A stretch of 64,000 nt of DNA from Parahoeflea alexandrii. Lineage in GTDB: Bacteria; Pseudomonadota; Alphaproteobacteria; Rhizobiales; Rhizobiaceae. The translations under genes and the position numbers were made by a program. Each line of letters begins with the position of its first letter. The first letter of the stretch is position 1. Shown piece after piece: positions 52,542 to 60,654 of this stretch. The stretch is from the NCBI RefSeq assembly GCF_024105735.1, contig NZ_JAAAML010000002.1, positions 868,001-932,000 of the forward strand. The letters are read 5' to 3'. The notes under the pieces are model-generated. The model had not been told where the DNA came from and ran no database searches. It worked only from the letters and a program-made list of their open reading frames with translations.

Positions 52542-53876
52542 ATGAGCAATTCGGGGAATGGGAAATTCGATGTGACGCGCCGCGGCGCACTCAAGGGCCT
52601 GGCGGCTTCGACCGTTTTGGCGACGCTTCCGGTGCGGGCATGGGCCCAAGATGTGACCCTGCGCTGGTGGTCGCCGCAAGGCTCACCCGACCAGGTGGCG
52701 GCCTACAAGTTCCAGATCGAGCAGTTCGAAGCCATGCATCCCGGTATCAAGGTAGTCTTCGAGACGACGTCGGATGAGGGGTATGCGCCGCAGCTCGCTG
52801 CTGCGTTCTCGAGCGGCGAAGTGCCGGACGTGGTTACGCACCTGCCGTCCTTTGCGGTCGCGAGCTATTACGCGAACGGTCTGGTCGAGCCGTTTGACGA
52901 TGTCATCGAGGCTATCGGCGCCGATGATTACTATGCTGGAGCCAATGATGTCTTCAAGGCTGCCGACGGAAAGTACATCGGCACGGGCATCGGCAACACT
53001 GCCGCCAACATGCTCTGGCTGCGAAAAGACCTGATGGAAGCTGCCGGCGTCGACAAGGCGCCCGAGACCTGGGACGAATTGCGCGCGGCCTGTCAGGCCA
53101 TGCAGGGCGGTGGCGTGTACGGTGCCCCGCTGCCCTATGGCCGCAATTCCATGACCTCGCTGATCTTCATCGGCGTCATCCACCAGGCAGGCGGGCAGGT
53201 TTTCACGCCGGATCTTGAAGTCGACATCGACAGCGACGCCACTCGCGCTGCGCTGGACTTCTATGCTTCCATGCGTGAGCTGTGCCCTCCCGGTGCCACC
53301 AACTACAGCTGGGGCGAGAGCCTGACTGCATTTGTCAGCGGCGCATCAGCCACCGGCATCTATGCAGGCCGCGTGCTGGCCAACGTCAATGCTCAGAATC
53401 CGGGCATCGCCAACTCCGTCACCTGCGTGACCTATCCCCGGATCTCGACCGATGTGGCTCCCTGGACGTTCAACGACTTCCCGAGCGTCTTTATCCCGGC
53501 GCAGTCCAAGCACAAGGATGCGGCCAAGATGTTCGCGGCCTTCCTGTTCAACCCGGAAGGCTACATCAAGCAGCTGCACGCAGCTCCCGGCCATGTGCTG
53601 CCGGTGCTCAAGTCGATCAGCACGAATCCGATGTATCTCGATAATGCGATCATCAAGGCGTACGAATCCGAAGTCGATCTGATGGCTTCCGCTGCGGCGG
53701 GCGGTTACAATCTCGGCTATGAATCGGCAGCGCACAAGTCCAACGACAAGGGCGGTGAGGTTGTCGGCAGCGGAGTGATTGCGGACCTTGTTCAGCGCGT
53801 CGTGCTCAACGGCGAGAACGCCGATACTGTTCTGGGCGAGACATCGAAGACAATCGAAGCCATCATGAAGGGCTGA
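52542..53876 (+). CDS. CUT1-type ABC transporter substrate-binding protein
   Basis: This 444-residue SBP_bac_1 protein has a twin-arginine-type signal (FDVTRRGALKGLAAS, about residues 9-23, cleavage after AWA near 36). The mature part has LRWWSPQGSPDQVAAY and the extracellular sugar-binding features FEAMHPGIKVVFETT, VPDVVTHLPSF and NPEGYIKQLHAAPGHVLPV. GGGAG precedes ATG at 52542. It heads an operon of two permeases and an ATPase, then catabolic genes, so its ligand is probably the pathway substrate. The family binds sugars, polyols or glycosides. Confidence 0.94.
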   Translation: MSNSGNGKFDVTRRGALKGLAASTVLATLPVRAWAQDVTLRWWSPQGSPDQVAAYKFQIEQFEAMHPGIKVVFETTSDEGYAPQLAAAFSSGEVPDVVTHLPSFAVASYYANGLVEPFDDVIEAIGADDYYAGANDVFKAADGKYIGTGIGNTAANMLWLRKDLMEAAGVDKAPETWDELRAACQAMQGGGVYGAPLPYGRNSMTSLIFIGVIHQAGGQVFTPDLEVDIDSDATRAALDFYASMRELCPPGATNYSWGESLTAFVSGASATGIYAGRVLANVNAQNPGIANSVTCVTYPRISTDVAPWTFNDFPSVFIPAQSKHKDAAKMFAAFLFNPEGYIKQLHAAPGHVLPVLKSISTNPMYLDNAIIKAYESEVDLMASAAAGGYNLGYESAAHKSNDKGGEVVGSGVIADLVQRVVLNGENADTVLGETSKTIEAIMKG

Positions 53877-53886
53877 GATCGCAACT

Positions 53887-53914
53887 CGCGTGGCGGTGAT
53901 TTCGCCGCCACGCG
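53887..53914 (+). other. Hairpin between binding-protein and permease genes
   Basis: A perfect 10-bp stem (CGCGTGGCGG at 53887-53896 with 53905-53914) and an eight-base loop fill most of the 41-base gap after the binding-protein stop. It has no T-run. Such hairpins often protect the binding-protein mRNA or reduce read-through, so that more binding protein than permease is made. Confidence 0.6.
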
Positions 53915-53917
53915 CTC

Positions 53918-54826
53918 ATGAGAAACCCAATGATCAAAAACAAGCAGACAAAGCTGGAGCGGCACTACGCCACTCTGGGTATGATGTTGATTGCGCCTAC
54001 CGTCCTGGTGTTTTGCGCGGTTATCGTCTACCCGCTGGTTTCGGCAATCTATCTGAGCCTGTTCGACATCTACACCCCGACGCTGCAAGGCGAATGGGTC
54101 GGTCTGGACAATTATCGCGAGCTGCTTGGCAAGGGTGAGTTCTGGGCATCTCTTCGCACCAACCTGATCTGGACCGTTGGCACACTCAGCCTTCAGATCC
54201 TGTTCGGTATCGGCATGGCCCTGGTGCTGCACCAGAACATCTGGTTTCGCAGTCTTGCACGCAGCCTGATCCTGTTTCCATATTTCATCTCGACCGTTGT
54301 TGCGGTTCTGGTCTGGCGCTGGCTGTTCAACGATCTCTACGGCATCCTCAACCATCTGATGATGGCCGCAGGGCTGATCGACATGCCGGTCGACTATCTT
54401 GGTTCCATGCCCAATGCGATGATTTCGGTCATTCTCGTGGGTGCATGGAAGTATTTTCCGTTTGTTGTCATCGCCGTGCTGGCACGGCTGCAGACGATCC
54501 CCGACTCGCTTTACGAGGCTGCCCGCATTGACGGCGCCGGCCCGGTTGCACGCTTTTTCGATATCACTTTGCCTCAGCTGCGTGATGTGCTCGTGGTTAT
54601 CATCATGCTGCGCGCAATCTGGGACTTCAAGGAATTCGACCTGATCTTCCTGCTCACCGGTGGTGGCCCCGTCACCTCGACCCAGACACTGCCGCTGCTC
54701 GTCTACAAGGAAGCCTTCTCCCTCAACAACATGGGAATGGCTGCGGCCTACGCGGTCGCCATGATGGCGGTGATGCTGGTCTTCATGATCCTCTACATTC
54801 GCAAGACCGGGGAGAAAGACGCATGA
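53918..54826 (+). CDS. CUT1 ABC transporter permease 1 (MalF-like)
   Basis: This 302-residue inner-membrane permease has six helices, from LGMMLIAPTVLVFCAVIVYP to the last helix AVAMMAVMLVFMILYIR. The EAA coupling loop is EAARIDGAGPVARFFDITLPQL near residues 205-226. ATG at 53918 is used; ATG at 53930 is a possible alternative. Its stop overlaps the second permease start in ATGA form. Together with the next gene it forms the channel for the sugar-type importer. Confidence 0.93.
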   Translation: MRNPMIKNKQTKLERHYATLGMMLIAPTVLVFCAVIVYPLVSAIYLSLFDIYTPTLQGEWVGLDNYRELLGKGEFWASLRTNLIWTVGTLSLQILFGIGMALVLHQNIWFRSLARSLILFPYFISTVVAVLVWRWLFNDLYGILNHLMMAAGLIDMPVDYLGSMPNAMISVILVGAWKYFPFVVIAVLARLQTIPDSLYEAARIDGAGPVARFFDITLPQLRDVLVVIIMLRAIWDFKEFDLIFLLTGGGPVTSTQTLPLLVYKEAFSLNNMGMAAAYAVAMMAVMLVFMILYIRKTGEKDA

Positions 54827-55644
54827 TACGCCGCGTTCTCTTCAACTTGATGGCCTGGGCCATTGTGCTGGCAGTCGCCTTTCCGCTGTTCTGGATGGTG
54901 GTCACGTCGCTCAAGCCGCAGTCCGAGCTCTTCCGGCGACCTCCGACAATATTGCCGGAAGTCACCACGTTCGAGCACTACTGGCGGCTGCTCAGTGAAA
55001 CGAATTTCCTCACCTACTTCCAGAACTCGGTGGTCCTCTCGGTTGTCACCACGGTGGTGGTCGTCTCGATCGCGACGCTTGGCGCCTATTCGATCGTGCG
55101 TTTCAAGTACTGGGGACGCGAGAGCCTGGCGTTTCTTGTCCTCTTTACCTACTTGCTGCCTTCGGTCGTCCTCATCATTCCGCTCTATCTCATGCTGGTC
55201 GGCCTTGGCTTGTCGAACACGATATTCAGCCTGGTGATAGCCTATACGACCTTTGCGCTGCCCTATGCGCTGTGGCTGCTTCGTTCGTTCATGGCAGGAA
55301 TACCGGAGGATCTGGAATCGGCTGCCCTGGTTGACGGCGCTTCCCGCATGGGCGCGTTTCGCGACGTGATCTTGCCGCAGCTTCTGCCGGGCATCATCTC
55401 GACGGCGTTGTTCACGTTCATCCTGTCCTGGAACGAATATCTTTACGCTCTGGTGCTGGTGAATTCCGACAACACCCGTCCCCTCACAACCGGCGTGATG
55501 AACATGCTGATCTCGTCATTCAACGTCGAATGGTCGCTGTTGATGGCGGCCTCGGTGATGATGAGCGTTCCGCTGATCATCGTGTTTGCCTTCCTGCAAA
55601 GTTATCTAACCCGCGGCTTCGGCGCTGGCGGGGTCAAGGGTTGA
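54823..55644 (+). CDS. CUT1 ABC transporter permease 2 (MalG-like)
   Basis: This 273-residue partner permease has six helices, including ILAVAFPLFWMVVTSLKP-like and YLLPSVVLIIPLYLMLV regions. The EAA-type loop is ESAALVDGASRMGAFRDVILPQ near residues 165-186. It overlaps the first permease by four bases and precedes the ATPase by two bases. The family transports mono- and oligosaccharides, polyols and some glycosylated compounds. Confidence 0.93.
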   Translation: MIRRVLFNLMAWAIVLAVAFPLFWMVVTSLKPQSELFRRPPTILPEVTTFEHYWRLLSETNFLTYFQNSVVLSVVTTVVVVSIATLGAYSIVRFKYWGRESLAFLVLFTYLLPSVVLIIPLYLMLVGLGLSNTIFSLVIAYTTFALPYALWLLRSFMAGIPEDLESAALVDGASRMGAFRDVILPQLLPGIISTALFTFILSWNEYLYALVLVNSDNTRPLTTGVMNMLISSFNVEWSLLMAASVMMSVPLIIVFAFLQSYLTRGFGAGGVKG

Positions 55645-55646
55645 TC

Positions 55647-56741
55647 ATGGCCGATGTAGTATTCAAGAACGTCCACAAAAAATTCGGCGACTTCATTGCC
55701 GTTGAAGGACTGGACCTGTCGATAGAAGAAGGCGAATTCGTCTCTCTGCTTGGACCGTCCGGATGCGGAAAGACAACGACGCTGCGCATGCTTGCCGGAC
55801 TGGAATTTCCCAGTTCCGGGGAGATCAGCATCGGCGACAGGGTGGTCAATGATCTGCCGCCCGGTAAGCGCGATATCGCAATGGTCTTTCAGAGCTATGC
55901 GCTCTACCCGCACATGTCGGTGGAAAAGAACATCGCCTACCCGCTCAAGAAACGGGGCGTTCCCCGCAGCGAGCAGGGCCCCATGATCGCCCGTGTTGCA
56001 GAGATGCTGCAACTGACCCCGCTGCTGTCGCGCAAGCCAAGGCAGCTTTCCGGCGGCCAGCAGCAGCGTGTGGCCCTGGGTCGTGCTCTGGTGCGTGATC
56101 CGAAAGTGTTCCTGCTCGATGAACCGCTGTCCAACCTCGACGCCAAGCTTCGAGGAATCATGCGCGCTGAACTGGTCGAGCTGCATCAGCGCCTCGGCCG
56201 AACCATGGTCTACGTGACCCATGACCAGCTTGAAGCGATGACCATGTCAGATCGGATCGCGGTCATGTATGACAAGAAGCTTCAGCAATTTGCCCCACCG
56301 CAAGAGGTCTATCGCGAACCCGCCAACCGGTTTGTCGCCGGTTTTATCGGGATGCCGTCGATGAACCTCATAGACGGTGACCTTTCCCAAGAAGGTGATC
56401 GGTGGATGTTCCGGTCGGGAAGCATTTCGGTACCCGTGGGGCCTTTGGTCGCCGATGCCCGGGGCGGTGAAGCCTGCCTCGGAGTGCGCCCGGAAAATCT
56501 GCTGCTGGGCGAGGGGCCAACGCCGGCAGTGGTGCAACTGGTCGAGAGAACGGGACACGAGAACATCGTGGTTGTCGAGATCGAAGGTGGCCTTCGCATG
56601 ACCGGGCGAGTGCCTGCCAGCACTGATTGGAAAACCGGCGAAACAATCCAGATGTCCATTCAGTCCGAAGCAGCCCACGTATTTGCGGCTGGCCCCACGG
56701 GCAGGAGACTGAACATCGCTTCCGTCGCGGTCCGGCCGTGA
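55647..56741 (+). CDS. CUT1 ABC transporter ATPase (UgpC/MsmK-like)
   Basis: This 364-residue ATPase has Walker [10 protein letters not shown], signature [15 protein letters not shown], Walker [16 protein letters not shown] and the switch histidine in YVTHDQ. A C-terminal regulatory TOBE-like domain spans about residues 245-360. ATG at 55647 begins [15 protein letters not shown]; the open frame to 55530 lies inside the permease gene. It completes the importer and is followed after 43 bases by the DapA-family gene, so transport and catabolism seem co-transcribed. Confidence 0.94.
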   Translation: MADVVFKNVHKKFGDFIAVEGLDLSIEEGEFVSLLGPSGCGKTTTLRMLAGLEFPSSGEISIGDRVVNDLPPGKRDIAMVFQSYALYPHMSVEKNIAYPLKKRGVPRSEQGPMIARVAEMLQLTPLLSRKPRQLSGGQQQRVALGRALVRDPKVFLLDEPLSNLDAKLRGIMRAELVELHQRLGRTMVYVTHDQLEAMTMSDRIAVMYDKKLQQFAPPQEVYREPANRFVAGFIGMPSMNLIDGDLSQEGDRWMFRSGSISVPVGPLVADARGGEACLGVRPENLLLGEGPTPAVVQLVERTGHENIVVVEIEGGLRMTGRVPASTDWKTGETIQMSIQSEAAHVFAAGPTGRRLNIASVAVRP

Positions 56742-56784
56742 CCCGTTACCCATTCAAAGCTGCACTTTCCTCAGGAGATCCAAG

Positions 56785-57705
56785 TTGAACCGCTCATCTG
56801 TAAATTGGTTCGGGCCGATGCCCGCCATAACAACACCATTCCGCACGGATCTCAGCATCGACGAAGCGGCTTTCGTCGCCAATATAGAACGTCTCTTCGA
56901 TGCCGGAGCCACTGGAATGGTCGCATCCGGATGTACGGGAGAGTTCTGGGCGATGAGCATGGAAGAGCGCTCTCAGGTTGCACGGCTGACCGTAGAGGCC
57001 TGCAAGGGCAAAGGCCCTGCCATCATCGGTACCGGCGCAATTCGTCCCGAAGACGTGATCGACCAGATCCATGCGGCGAAGGAAACCGGAGCGGACGGTG
57101 TTCTCGTTATGCCACCCTATTTCGCGCATCTGACGGAAGCGGAAACGATTGCCCATTTTGAAGCGGTCAACAAAGAAGCGGTGCTGCCGATCCTGCTGTA
57201 CAACATTCCGGGAAATGCCGGGAATGCCATCACGCCCGAGATTGCCGACAAGCTCGCCGATCTCGACATGGTTGTCGGTATCAAGGAAAGCTCTGGCAGC
57301 TGGAGAAACTTCCATGCCACGCTCAATGCCGTCAAGGACCGCCTGCTGGTCTTCTGCGGCCCCTCCTCGGTCTATGGCGTGCCGGCGACGCTCGCGGGCG
57401 CAGATGGCCTGATCGACTGTTTCCCCAATGTCTGGGCCAAGGGGTGCCTCGATCTCTGGCATGCAACGGTCGCCGGTCGTCTCGACGAAGCCTGGGAACT
57501 GCAGCAGACCGGCATGGAACTTACGGATCTGTTCACCAGTGACGGCCGCACGCTATACCCGGCGACAAAGGCTGCGATGAACCTGCTGGAATTGCCGGGT
57601 GGCGGTTTGCCGCGTCCACCGTTGCTGCCATTGACCGGCACTGCATTGGTTGGATTGAGCAAGGGGCTGGAAGCCTTGCTTTCGCCTGTCACGGAACCGG
57701 CCTGA
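56785..57705 (+). CDS. DapA-family lyase 2
   Basis: This 306-residue DHDPS-superfamily protein has the Schiff-base lysine K167 in GIKESS and tyrosine in LLYNIPG. The loop normally reading GTTGE reads GCTGE (C50/T51), which differs from the 43.1 kb paralogue. The start is TTG at 56785 because AGGAG lies seven bases upstream. It belongs to the long operon of importer and catabolic genes. A deaminase/dehydratase or aldolase role is likely; the substrate is not known. Confidence 0.87.
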   Translation: MNRSSVNWFGPMPAITTPFRTDLSIDEAAFVANIERLFDAGATGMVASGCTGEFWAMSMEERSQVARLTVEACKGKGPAIIGTGAIRPEDVIDQIHAAKETGADGVLVMPPYFAHLTEAETIAHFEAVNKEAVLPILLYNIPGNAGNAITPEIADKLADLDMVVGIKESSGSWRNFHATLNAVKDRLLVFCGPSSVYGVPATLAGADGLIDCFPNVWAKGCLDLWHATVAGRLDEAWELQQTGMELTDLFTSDGRTLYPATKAAMNLLELPGGGLPRPPLLPLTGTALVGLSKGLEALLSPVTEPA

Positions 57706-57720
57706 TCAAGGGAGATAGAC

Positions 57721-58503
57721 ATGGATCTTGGATTGAAGGGCCGCAAGGCCATCGTGTCCGCTGCAAGCAGGGGGCTTGGCCTCGCCGCCGCACGTTCGCT
57801 GGCGCGCGAAGGCGTTTCGCTGATCATGAACGCAAGGTCTGCAGAGGCACTGGAGAAGTCTGCCGCCGATATTCGTTCGGAATTCGGCGTCGAGGTGACA
57901 ACGGTCGCTGCCGATTTCAACTCCGCCGAGGGCCGCAAGCAGATCCTCGATGCGGCGGGTGATGTCGATATTCTTGTCAACAACCCCGGGGTCAGGCAGG
58001 TTCCGACACCCTATGCCAAGATCTCGGCCGAGGATTGGCGGTACTGGATGGAGACCCATTTCCTGTCGTCGCTGGAAATGATCACCGCCGTCGCACCGGG
58101 AATGCAGGCCCGCAAGTTCGGCCGCATCGTCAACATGTCGGTCAGCTTCATCAAGTTTCCGCAGGTGGGTTTTGCTCACAGCCATGCCGCGCGACTGGCG
58201 CTGTCGGGTGCGGTCGCTGCCATGGTCCGGGAACTGATGCCCGACAATGTGACGATCAACACGGTCTGCCCGGGCCTGTTCGATACCGACGCGCTGCACA
58301 CCAATCTCCACGGCCATGCCAAGCGCGGCAACACCACCTACGAAGCCATCGTGGAAAACCGGTTGTCGACCTGTCCCGCCGGGCGGTTCGCAGACCCCAG
58401 TGAGTGCGGGGACCTGATCGCCTTCCTGTGCTCTGCCCAGTCCGGCTTCATGTCGGGCCAGAACATCGTAAACGACGGCGGCGTCTATCAGGGGCTTTTC
58501 TAG
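57721..58503 (+). CDS. SDR family protein with altered catalytic site
   Basis: This 260-residue short-chain dehydrogenase fold has the nucleotide loop SAASRGLGLAAARSLA near residues 13-28 and NNPG near residue 91. The catalytic YxxxK is not present; where it should stand, after the conserved serine in MSVSFIK, the sequence reads AHSHAARLALSG, so Tyr and Lys are replaced by Ser and Arg. The protein may be inactive as a classical dehydrogenase, use another mechanism, or serve as a partner. It lies 15 bases after the DapA-like gene and directly before another SDR gene. Confidence 0.87.
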   Translation: MDLGLKGRKAIVSAASRGLGLAAARSLAREGVSLIMNARSAEALEKSAADIRSEFGVEVTTVAADFNSAEGRKQILDAAGDVDILVNNPGVRQVPTPYAKISAEDWRYWMETHFLSSLEMITAVAPGMQARKFGRIVNMSVSFIKFPQVGFAHSHAARLALSGAVAAMVRELMPDNVTINTVCPGLFDTDALHTNLHGHAKRGNTTYEAIVENRLSTCPAGRFADPSECGDLIAFLCSAQSGFMSGQNIVNDGGVYQGLF

Positions 58504-59214
58504 ATGGAAACGCGTGTTGCCATGATTTCAGGTGCTGGGCGCGGTCTTGGCGCGGCCATTGCAGAGCGGCTGCTGGCTGACGGCTGGTCGGTTTCGCTCG
58601 GCATGCGCAATCCGGCAAAAGCCCAAGCTGACATGGAAGCGGGAGCGCAAGGCCGTATGCTTTGCTGTCGTTTCGATTCCGCTGATGCTGCCACTGCGCA
58701 ATCATGGGTCGACCAGACGGTTGCGCATTTCGGTCGCATCGATGCGTTGGTCAACAATGCCGGCATCCTGCGAATGGTCGACTTCGAGCAGGGCAGCGAA
58801 GAAGATCTCGATGATCTCTGGTCGGTCAACGTCAAGGCGCCGTTCCGGTTGATCCGCGCCGCGCTCCCTCATCTCAAGCAAACCGGGCAGGGACGTGTGG
58901 TCAACATCGCTTCAACCGACGCGAAGCGCTTTAGAGGCGGAACATCTGTCGGCTATGCGATGACCAAGCATGCTCTTCTGGCCATGACCCAGGCGGTCCG
59001 CTTTTCAGGATGGGACGAAGGCGTCCGGGCGACCGCCATGTGTCCGGGCGCGATCGATACCGACTTGATCGGCAATGCCCCCGCCGCCACCCCGAAGGCC
59101 GACAGGCTCCAGCCGGAAACTGTGGCTGGGATGGTGGCATTTGTTCTCTCTCTGCCAAATCAGGCATCCGTGCCCGAACTGATCAGCAACACCCGACTGG
59201 AGAGCTTCATATGA
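58504..59214 (+). CDS. Short-chain dehydrogenase/reductase
   Basis: This 236-residue classical SDR has MISGAGRGLGAAIAE at residues 7-21, NNAGILRMVDF near residue 85, serine in NIASTD and an intact YAMTK active site near residue 155. It starts one base after the preceding SDR stop and overlaps the aminotransferase start by four bases. The adjacency to an SDR with a broken active site suggests the two could form a pair in which this is the active member. Confidence 0.92.
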   Translation: METRVAMISGAGRGLGAAIAERLLADGWSVSLGMRNPAKAQADMEAGAQGRMLCCRFDSADAATAQSWVDQTVAHFGRIDALVNNAGILRMVDFEQGSEEDLDDLWSVNVKAPFRLIRAALPHLKQTGQGRVVNIASTDAKRFRGGTSVGYAMTKHALLAMTQAVRFSGWDEGVRATAMCPGAIDTDLIGNAPAATPKADRLQPETVAGMVAFVLSLPNQASVPELISNTRLESFI

Positions 59215-60593
59215 GTTTGGCAGGCCCGATCAACGACGAACTTGCTGCCTGGGATCGGGACTGTCTGCTCCATCCCACCACGCACACCGCGAACCACGCC
59301 CGCGGCGATGTGCCCGGCCGGATCGTGACTGGCGGCAAGGGTGTTCATATCGAGGACCGCGACGGCAACCGGTTCCTGGACGCGTTTGCTGCGCTCTACT
59401 GCGTCAATGTCGGCTACGGTCGCACGGAAATCGCCGACGCGATGAATGATCAGGCGCAAAAACTCGCCTATTTTCACGCTTTTGCCGGGCACGGCAATGA
59501 ACCGGCGATAACACTGGCCCGGCTGATCATGGATCGGGCGCCGGAGCACATGGCCAGGGTCTATTTCGGCCTGTCCGGATCTGATGCGAACGAAACCAAT
59601 GTGAAGCTTGCCTGGCATTACAACATCCTGCGCGGCAAGCCTGAGAAGAGAAAGATCATCAGCCGCTGGCGGGCGTATCACGGTTCCGGAATCGTATCCG
59701 GGTCGATGACAGGTCTGAAGGCCTACCATGCCCGCTTTCATCTGCCGCTTGAAGGGTTTTTGCACGCCGCAACACCGCATTATCTGCGCAGGGACGATGC
59801 GACACTGAGCGAGGCTGCCTTCACCGACCGTCTCATCGCCGATCTCGAGGCGATGATGCTGTCTGAGGGGCCTGAAACCATCGCGGCATTCATTGGCGAG
59901 CCGGTCATGGGAACCGGTGGGATCCTGCCGCCACCGGAGGGATACTGGGGACGGGTTCAGGAGCTGCTTGATCGCTACGATATCCTCTTGATCAGCGACG
60001 AAGTCGTCTGCGGCTTTGGCCGCACCGGAAGCATGTTCGGCGCAACCCACTATGGCCTGAAGCCCGATTTCATGACCATCGCCAAGGGGCTGACCAGCGC
60101 CTATGCGCCGCTGTCGGGCTCGGTCATTTCCCAAAGGGTGTTCGACGTCCTGATGCAGGGGTCCGATGATTTCGGCGCTCTTGCCCATGGCTGGACCTAC
60201 TCCGCCCATCCGGTCAGTTGCGCTGCCGGAATTGCCACGCTCAATCTGGTCGATGAACTGGGATTGCTCGGCAACGCGTCCAGCACCGGTCCCTATTTGC
60301 TTCAGCGCTTGCGTGATGCTGTCGGAAGCCATCCCAATGTCGCGGAAGTCCGCGGTGTAGGCCTGATGGCTGCTGTCGAATTCATGGAGGATCCCGGCAC
60401 GTTCAAGTGGTTTGAGCCGCCGATGAGCATGAGCGGCAAGATTTCCGCGGCGATGCTGCGGCGTGGTGTCATTGCCCGCCCGATGCCCGAAGGCGACATC
60501 ATCGGTTTCGCTCCCCCGCTCTGCATTACCCCCCAGGAGGTTGATCAGGTTGTGGAGGCCTTGCAGGGCGCGGTTCAGGAAGTTCTTGGCTGA
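59211..60593 (+). CDS. Class III aminotransferase
   Basis: This 460-residue PLP omega-aminotransferase has SGSDANETNVKLA near residue 125, the aspartate motif LLISDEVVCGFGRTG near residue 265 and the PLP lysine K292 in TIAKGLTS. The family includes beta-alanine:pyruvate, putrescine and taurine aminotransferases. ATG at 59211 overlaps the SDR stop; an earlier start at 59010 lies inside that gene and is rejected. The aldehyde it would make could be oxidised by the next enzyme in the operon. Confidence 0.93.
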   Translation: MSLAGPINDELAAWDRDCLLHPTTHTANHARGDVPGRIVTGGKGVHIEDRDGNRFLDAFAALYCVNVGYGRTEIADAMNDQAQKLAYFHAFAGHGNEPAITLARLIMDRAPEHMARVYFGLSGSDANETNVKLAWHYNILRGKPEKRKIISRWRAYHGSGIVSGSMTGLKAYHARFHLPLEGFLHAATPHYLRRDDATLSEAAFTDRLIADLEAMMLSEGPETIAAFIGEPVMGTGGILPPPEGYWGRVQELLDRYDILLISDEVVCGFGRTGSMFGATHYGLKPDFMTIAKGLTSAYAPLSGSVISQRVFDVLMQGSDDFGALAHGWTYSAHPVSCAAGIATLNLVDELGLLGNASSTGPYLLQRLRDAVGSHPNVAEVRGVGLMAAVEFMEDPGTFKWFEPPMSMSGKISAAMLRRGVIARPMPEGDIIGFAPPLCITPQEVDQVVEALQGAVQEVLG

Positions 60594-60654
60594 CCGCGGC
60601 GGGCACGACCAATCGGCCATCGAAGGCCTTTACCAACACGAAATGGAACGTCCA

